Below are positions 43,801 through 45,864 of a DNA stretch of 45,864 nt, one piece after another (position 1 is the first letter of the stretch; every line of letters begins with the position of its first letter). The position numbers were made by a program, and so were the translations under genes. The notes beneath the pieces were generated by a model. It was not told where the DNA came from. It was given only the letters and a program-made list of their open reading frames with translations, and did not search any database. The stretch is from Liolophura sinensis. Its lineage: Eukaryota; Mollusca; Polyplacophora; Chitonida; Chitonidae. The DNA lies in the NCBI RefSeq assembly GCF_032854445.1, contig NW_027018291.1, positions 1-45,864 of the forward strand, given 5' to 3'.

Positions 43801-45864
43801 AGACCTGAAATCTTTGGGCCAAGCCCATTTAACTCACCCAGCAATTGTCTTACTTCTAAGTCCAAGACAATCTCAATGTCTTTATCTACGTGTAGAAAAA
43901 CCACACCATTTGTACATAAAAAACACAAGGTACTTGATACAGTCTGCTGTAAAAAGTACAACTAAACACTGACCCACATTTAAAAGGTGCCAAAAGATGC
44001 GGAATGGGCCAGGCATCGGCAGCTGTTAAAAAATTGCAAATATCCCTGGTTTCCATGAAGTAAGAGCCGTTGCTGGGCACGTGATTATGACATCAATGAT
44101 CATTGAATTGTCGCTACAGCCAAAAGTATTGGTCGGAGAGCAACGCGGTTTGCACCATTCGATTTCTCGTCACAAAATACGTCGGATTAGCCTCTTACAG
44201 CAGCACTGGAACAGTTTTTCCACTTTTGCATTTTTGTCTGGTCTTTTTGTTAATTGAAATCGGCTACACTGTACTCTGTACAATCGCAACTGGTCATTAC
44301 TATATTCAACTTTTGACTATAAGTTATGTGCCTTTCGGTAGACCAGAAGACATCAAATGTTTGTGCTAAGCCATTTAACTCACCCAGCAATTGCCTTACT
44401 TCTAAGTGCAAGACAATCTCAATGTCTTTATCTACGTGTAGAAAAACCACACATTTGTACATAAAAAACACAAGGTACTTGATACAGTCTGCTGTAAAAA
44501 GTACAACTGACCACAGACCCACATGAATAAGGTGACAAAAGATGCGGAATTGTGCAGGCATCGGCAGCTGTGAAAAATTGCAAATTTCCTGGTTTCCATG
44601 GAGTAAGAGCCGTTGCTGGGCAAGTGATTATGATATAAATGATCATTCAATTGTCACTACAGCAAAAAGTATTGGTCGGAGAGCAACGCGGTTTGCACCA
44701 TTCGATTTGTCCTCACAAAATACGTCGGATTAGCCTCTTACCAGCAGCACTGGAACAGTTTTTCCACTTTTGCATTTTTGCCTGGTCTTTTTGTTATTGA
44801 AATCGGCTACACTGTACTCTGTACAATCGCGACTGGTCATTACTATATTCAACTTTTGACTATAAGTTCTGTGCCCTTCGGTAGCCCAGAAGACGTCAAA
44901 TCTTTGGGCTAAGCCATTTAACTCACCCAGCAATTGCCTTACTTCTAAGTCGAAGACAATCTCAATGTCTTTATCTACGTGTAGAAAAACCGCACCATTT
45001 GTACGTGAAAAACACAAGGTACTTGATACAGTCTGCTGTAAAAAGTACAACTAAACACTAACCCACATTTACAGGTGCCAAAAGATGCGGAATTGTGCCA
45101 GGCATCGGCAGCTGTTAAAAAATTGCAAATATCCCTGGTTCCATGGAGTAAGAGCCGTTGCTGGGCGCGTGATTATGACATCAATGATCATTCAATTGTC
45201 GCTACAGCCAAAAGTATTGGTCGGAGAGCAACGCGGTTTGCACCATTCGATTTCTCGTCACAAAATACGTCGATTAGCCTCTTACCAGCAGCACTGGAAC
45301 AGTTTTTCCACTTTTGCATTTTTGCCTGGTCTTTTTGTTAATTGAAACCGGCTACACTGTACTCTGTACAATCGCGACTGGTCCATTACTATATTCAACT
45401 TTTGACTATAAGTTATGTGCCCTTCGGTAGCCCAGAAGACCTGAAATCTTTGGGCCAAGCCCATTTAACTCACCAGCAATTGTCTTACTTCTAAGTCCAA
45501 AACAATCTCAATGTCTTTATCTACGTGTAGAAAAAACCGCACCATTTGTACATGAAAAACACAAGGTACTTGATACAGTCTGCTGTAAAAAGTACAACTA
45601 AACACTGACCCACATTTATAAGGTGCCAAAAGATGCGGAATTGTGCCAGGCATCGGCAGCTGTTAAAAATTGCAAATATCCCTGGTTTCCATGGAGTAAG
45701 AGCCGTTGCTGGGCACGTGATTATGACATCAATGATCATTGAATTGTCGCTACAGCCAAAAGTATTGTCGGAGAGCAACGCGGTTGCACCATTCGATTTC
45801 TCGTCACAAAAATACGTCGGATTAGCTTCTTAACAGCAGCACTGGAACAATTTTTCCACTTTTG
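37897..45864. repeat. Right divergent monomer domain (M70-M84)
   Basis: Monomer starts: 37897 (a), 38446 (b), 38995 (j-like), 39542 (j-like), 40088 (j/l-like), 40638 (Q with i-type right half), 41180 (S), 41728 (P), 42272 (d-like, GAACTCTGACCC), 42816 (P), 43361 (m-like), 43908 (Q with i-type right half), 44453 (S), 44997 (Q), 45544 (Q, partial). An a-b pair opens an eighth row that does not continue in the standard order. M75-M76 and M81-M82 form a matching pair (Q/i then S with GTGACAAAAG), hinting at a 6-monomer period. Monomers from M72 on are mostly 542-548 bp, almost all through one-base deletions in homopolymers. No gene or foreign insertion is present. Confidence 0.8.
40638..44996. 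repeat. Possible second HOR type, 6-monomer period (M75-M80, M81-M82)
   Basis: M75 and M81 share the Q block with GGGCC, CCATGAAG, ATCGCAACTGG and AGACCAGAAGACATC. M76 and M82 share GACCACAG, CACATGAATAAGGTGACAAAAG and GTCACTACAGCAAAAAGTG/ATT. The offset is about 3270 bp, six monomers. M83-M84 then carry Q blocks where M77-M78 carry P-type blocks, so the repeat is not sustained to the window end. This could be an older, eroded HOR or chance resemblance among a few subfamilies. Confidence 0.5.

Larger units (their letters stand above)
1..45864. repeat. Tandem satellite DNA array, ~549-bp monomer, 83 full copies plus a partial one
   Basis: The same sequence recurs head-to-tail from the first to the last base. 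With each monomer starting at ATTTGTAC, starts fall at 1, 550, 1099, 1646, 2198 and so on to 45544, a mean period of 548.7 bp. M20 to M27 (10430-14821) are eight consecutive monomers of exactly 549 bp. Near-invariant segments in nearly every copy include TCTGCTGTAAAAAGTACAAC, TTTATCTACGTGTAGAAAAA, GCATCGGCAGCTG and CAACTTTTGACTATAAG. Copies differ by substitutions and rare 1-7 bp indels. No unique sequence interrupts the array and neither edge is in the window, so its true length is unknown. I do not recognise the satellite family. Multi-monomer homogenisation is typical of centromeric or pericentromeric arrays, but the sequence alone does not prove that location. Confidence 0.99.

Noticed and set aside
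1-45864. CRISPR array or phage/plasmid repeat region
   Set aside because: The repeats are 549 bp and contiguous with no short unique spacers, and nothing bacterial accompanies them.
1-45864. Transposable element cluster or rDNA intergenic spacer
   Set aside because: No terminal repeats, target-site duplications, transposase or reverse transcriptase frames or rRNA sequence are seen. An rDNA spacer origin cannot be excluded without flanks, but nothing supports it.

Overview
The whole window is one uninterrupted tandem array of a satellite DNA. The monomer is about 549 bp and A+T-rich (roughly 41% G+C on a few lines counted by hand). Taking each monomer to begin at the conserved ATTTGTAC, there are 83 complete monomers plus a 321-bp partial one, averaging 548.7 bp, all in the same orientation. 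No unique DNA, real gene, RNA gene or transposon is visible, and the array runs off both ends. This is eukaryotic heterochromatin-type sequence (centromeric, pericentromeric or subtelomeric). CpG is only moderately depleted, which fits an invertebrate somewhat better than a vertebrate, but I cannot name the organism.

Layout. Positions 1-6584 (monomers M1-M12) are older, mixed monomers without a clear multi-monomer order, except a local dimer duplication near 4.9-6.7 kb. Positions 6585-37896 (M13-M69) form a homogenised higher-order repeat (HOR) domain. Its fullest unit is a 9-monomer row, a-b-c-d-e-f-g-h-i (10430-15371, 4942 bp). Neighbouring rows are shorter or rearranged derivatives: a 5-mer (7684-10429), two 6-mers (15372-18670 and 18671-21964), another 5-mer (21965-24703), a different 9-mer (24704-29646) and a 15-mer (29647-37896). 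Row lengths change by whole monomers and the junction monomers are left/right chimeras, which is the signature of unequal crossover in register. Nested duplications are readable: rows 1+2 against rows 3+4 (about 7.7-8.2 kb), a 4942-bp tandem duplication at about 22.67-32.56 kb, a five-monomer duplication at 30.7-36.2 kb and a two-monomer duplication at 34.75-36.95 kb. Positions 37897-45864 (M70-M84) start with an a-b pair and then return to divergent monomers with a weak 6-monomer rhythm.

Within the monomer, most bases are nearly invariant. A block about 55-150 bp from the start comes in a few discrete haplotypes (called P, Q, R and S here). Just downstream lies a conserved CACGTG followed by the dyad AATGATCATT. 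Most chimeric junctions fall in or just before this segment. Short open frames of up to 151 codons recur on both strands, but they are passive products of the repeat. Several stretches carry clusters of one-base homopolymer indels that look more like consensus error than evolution.
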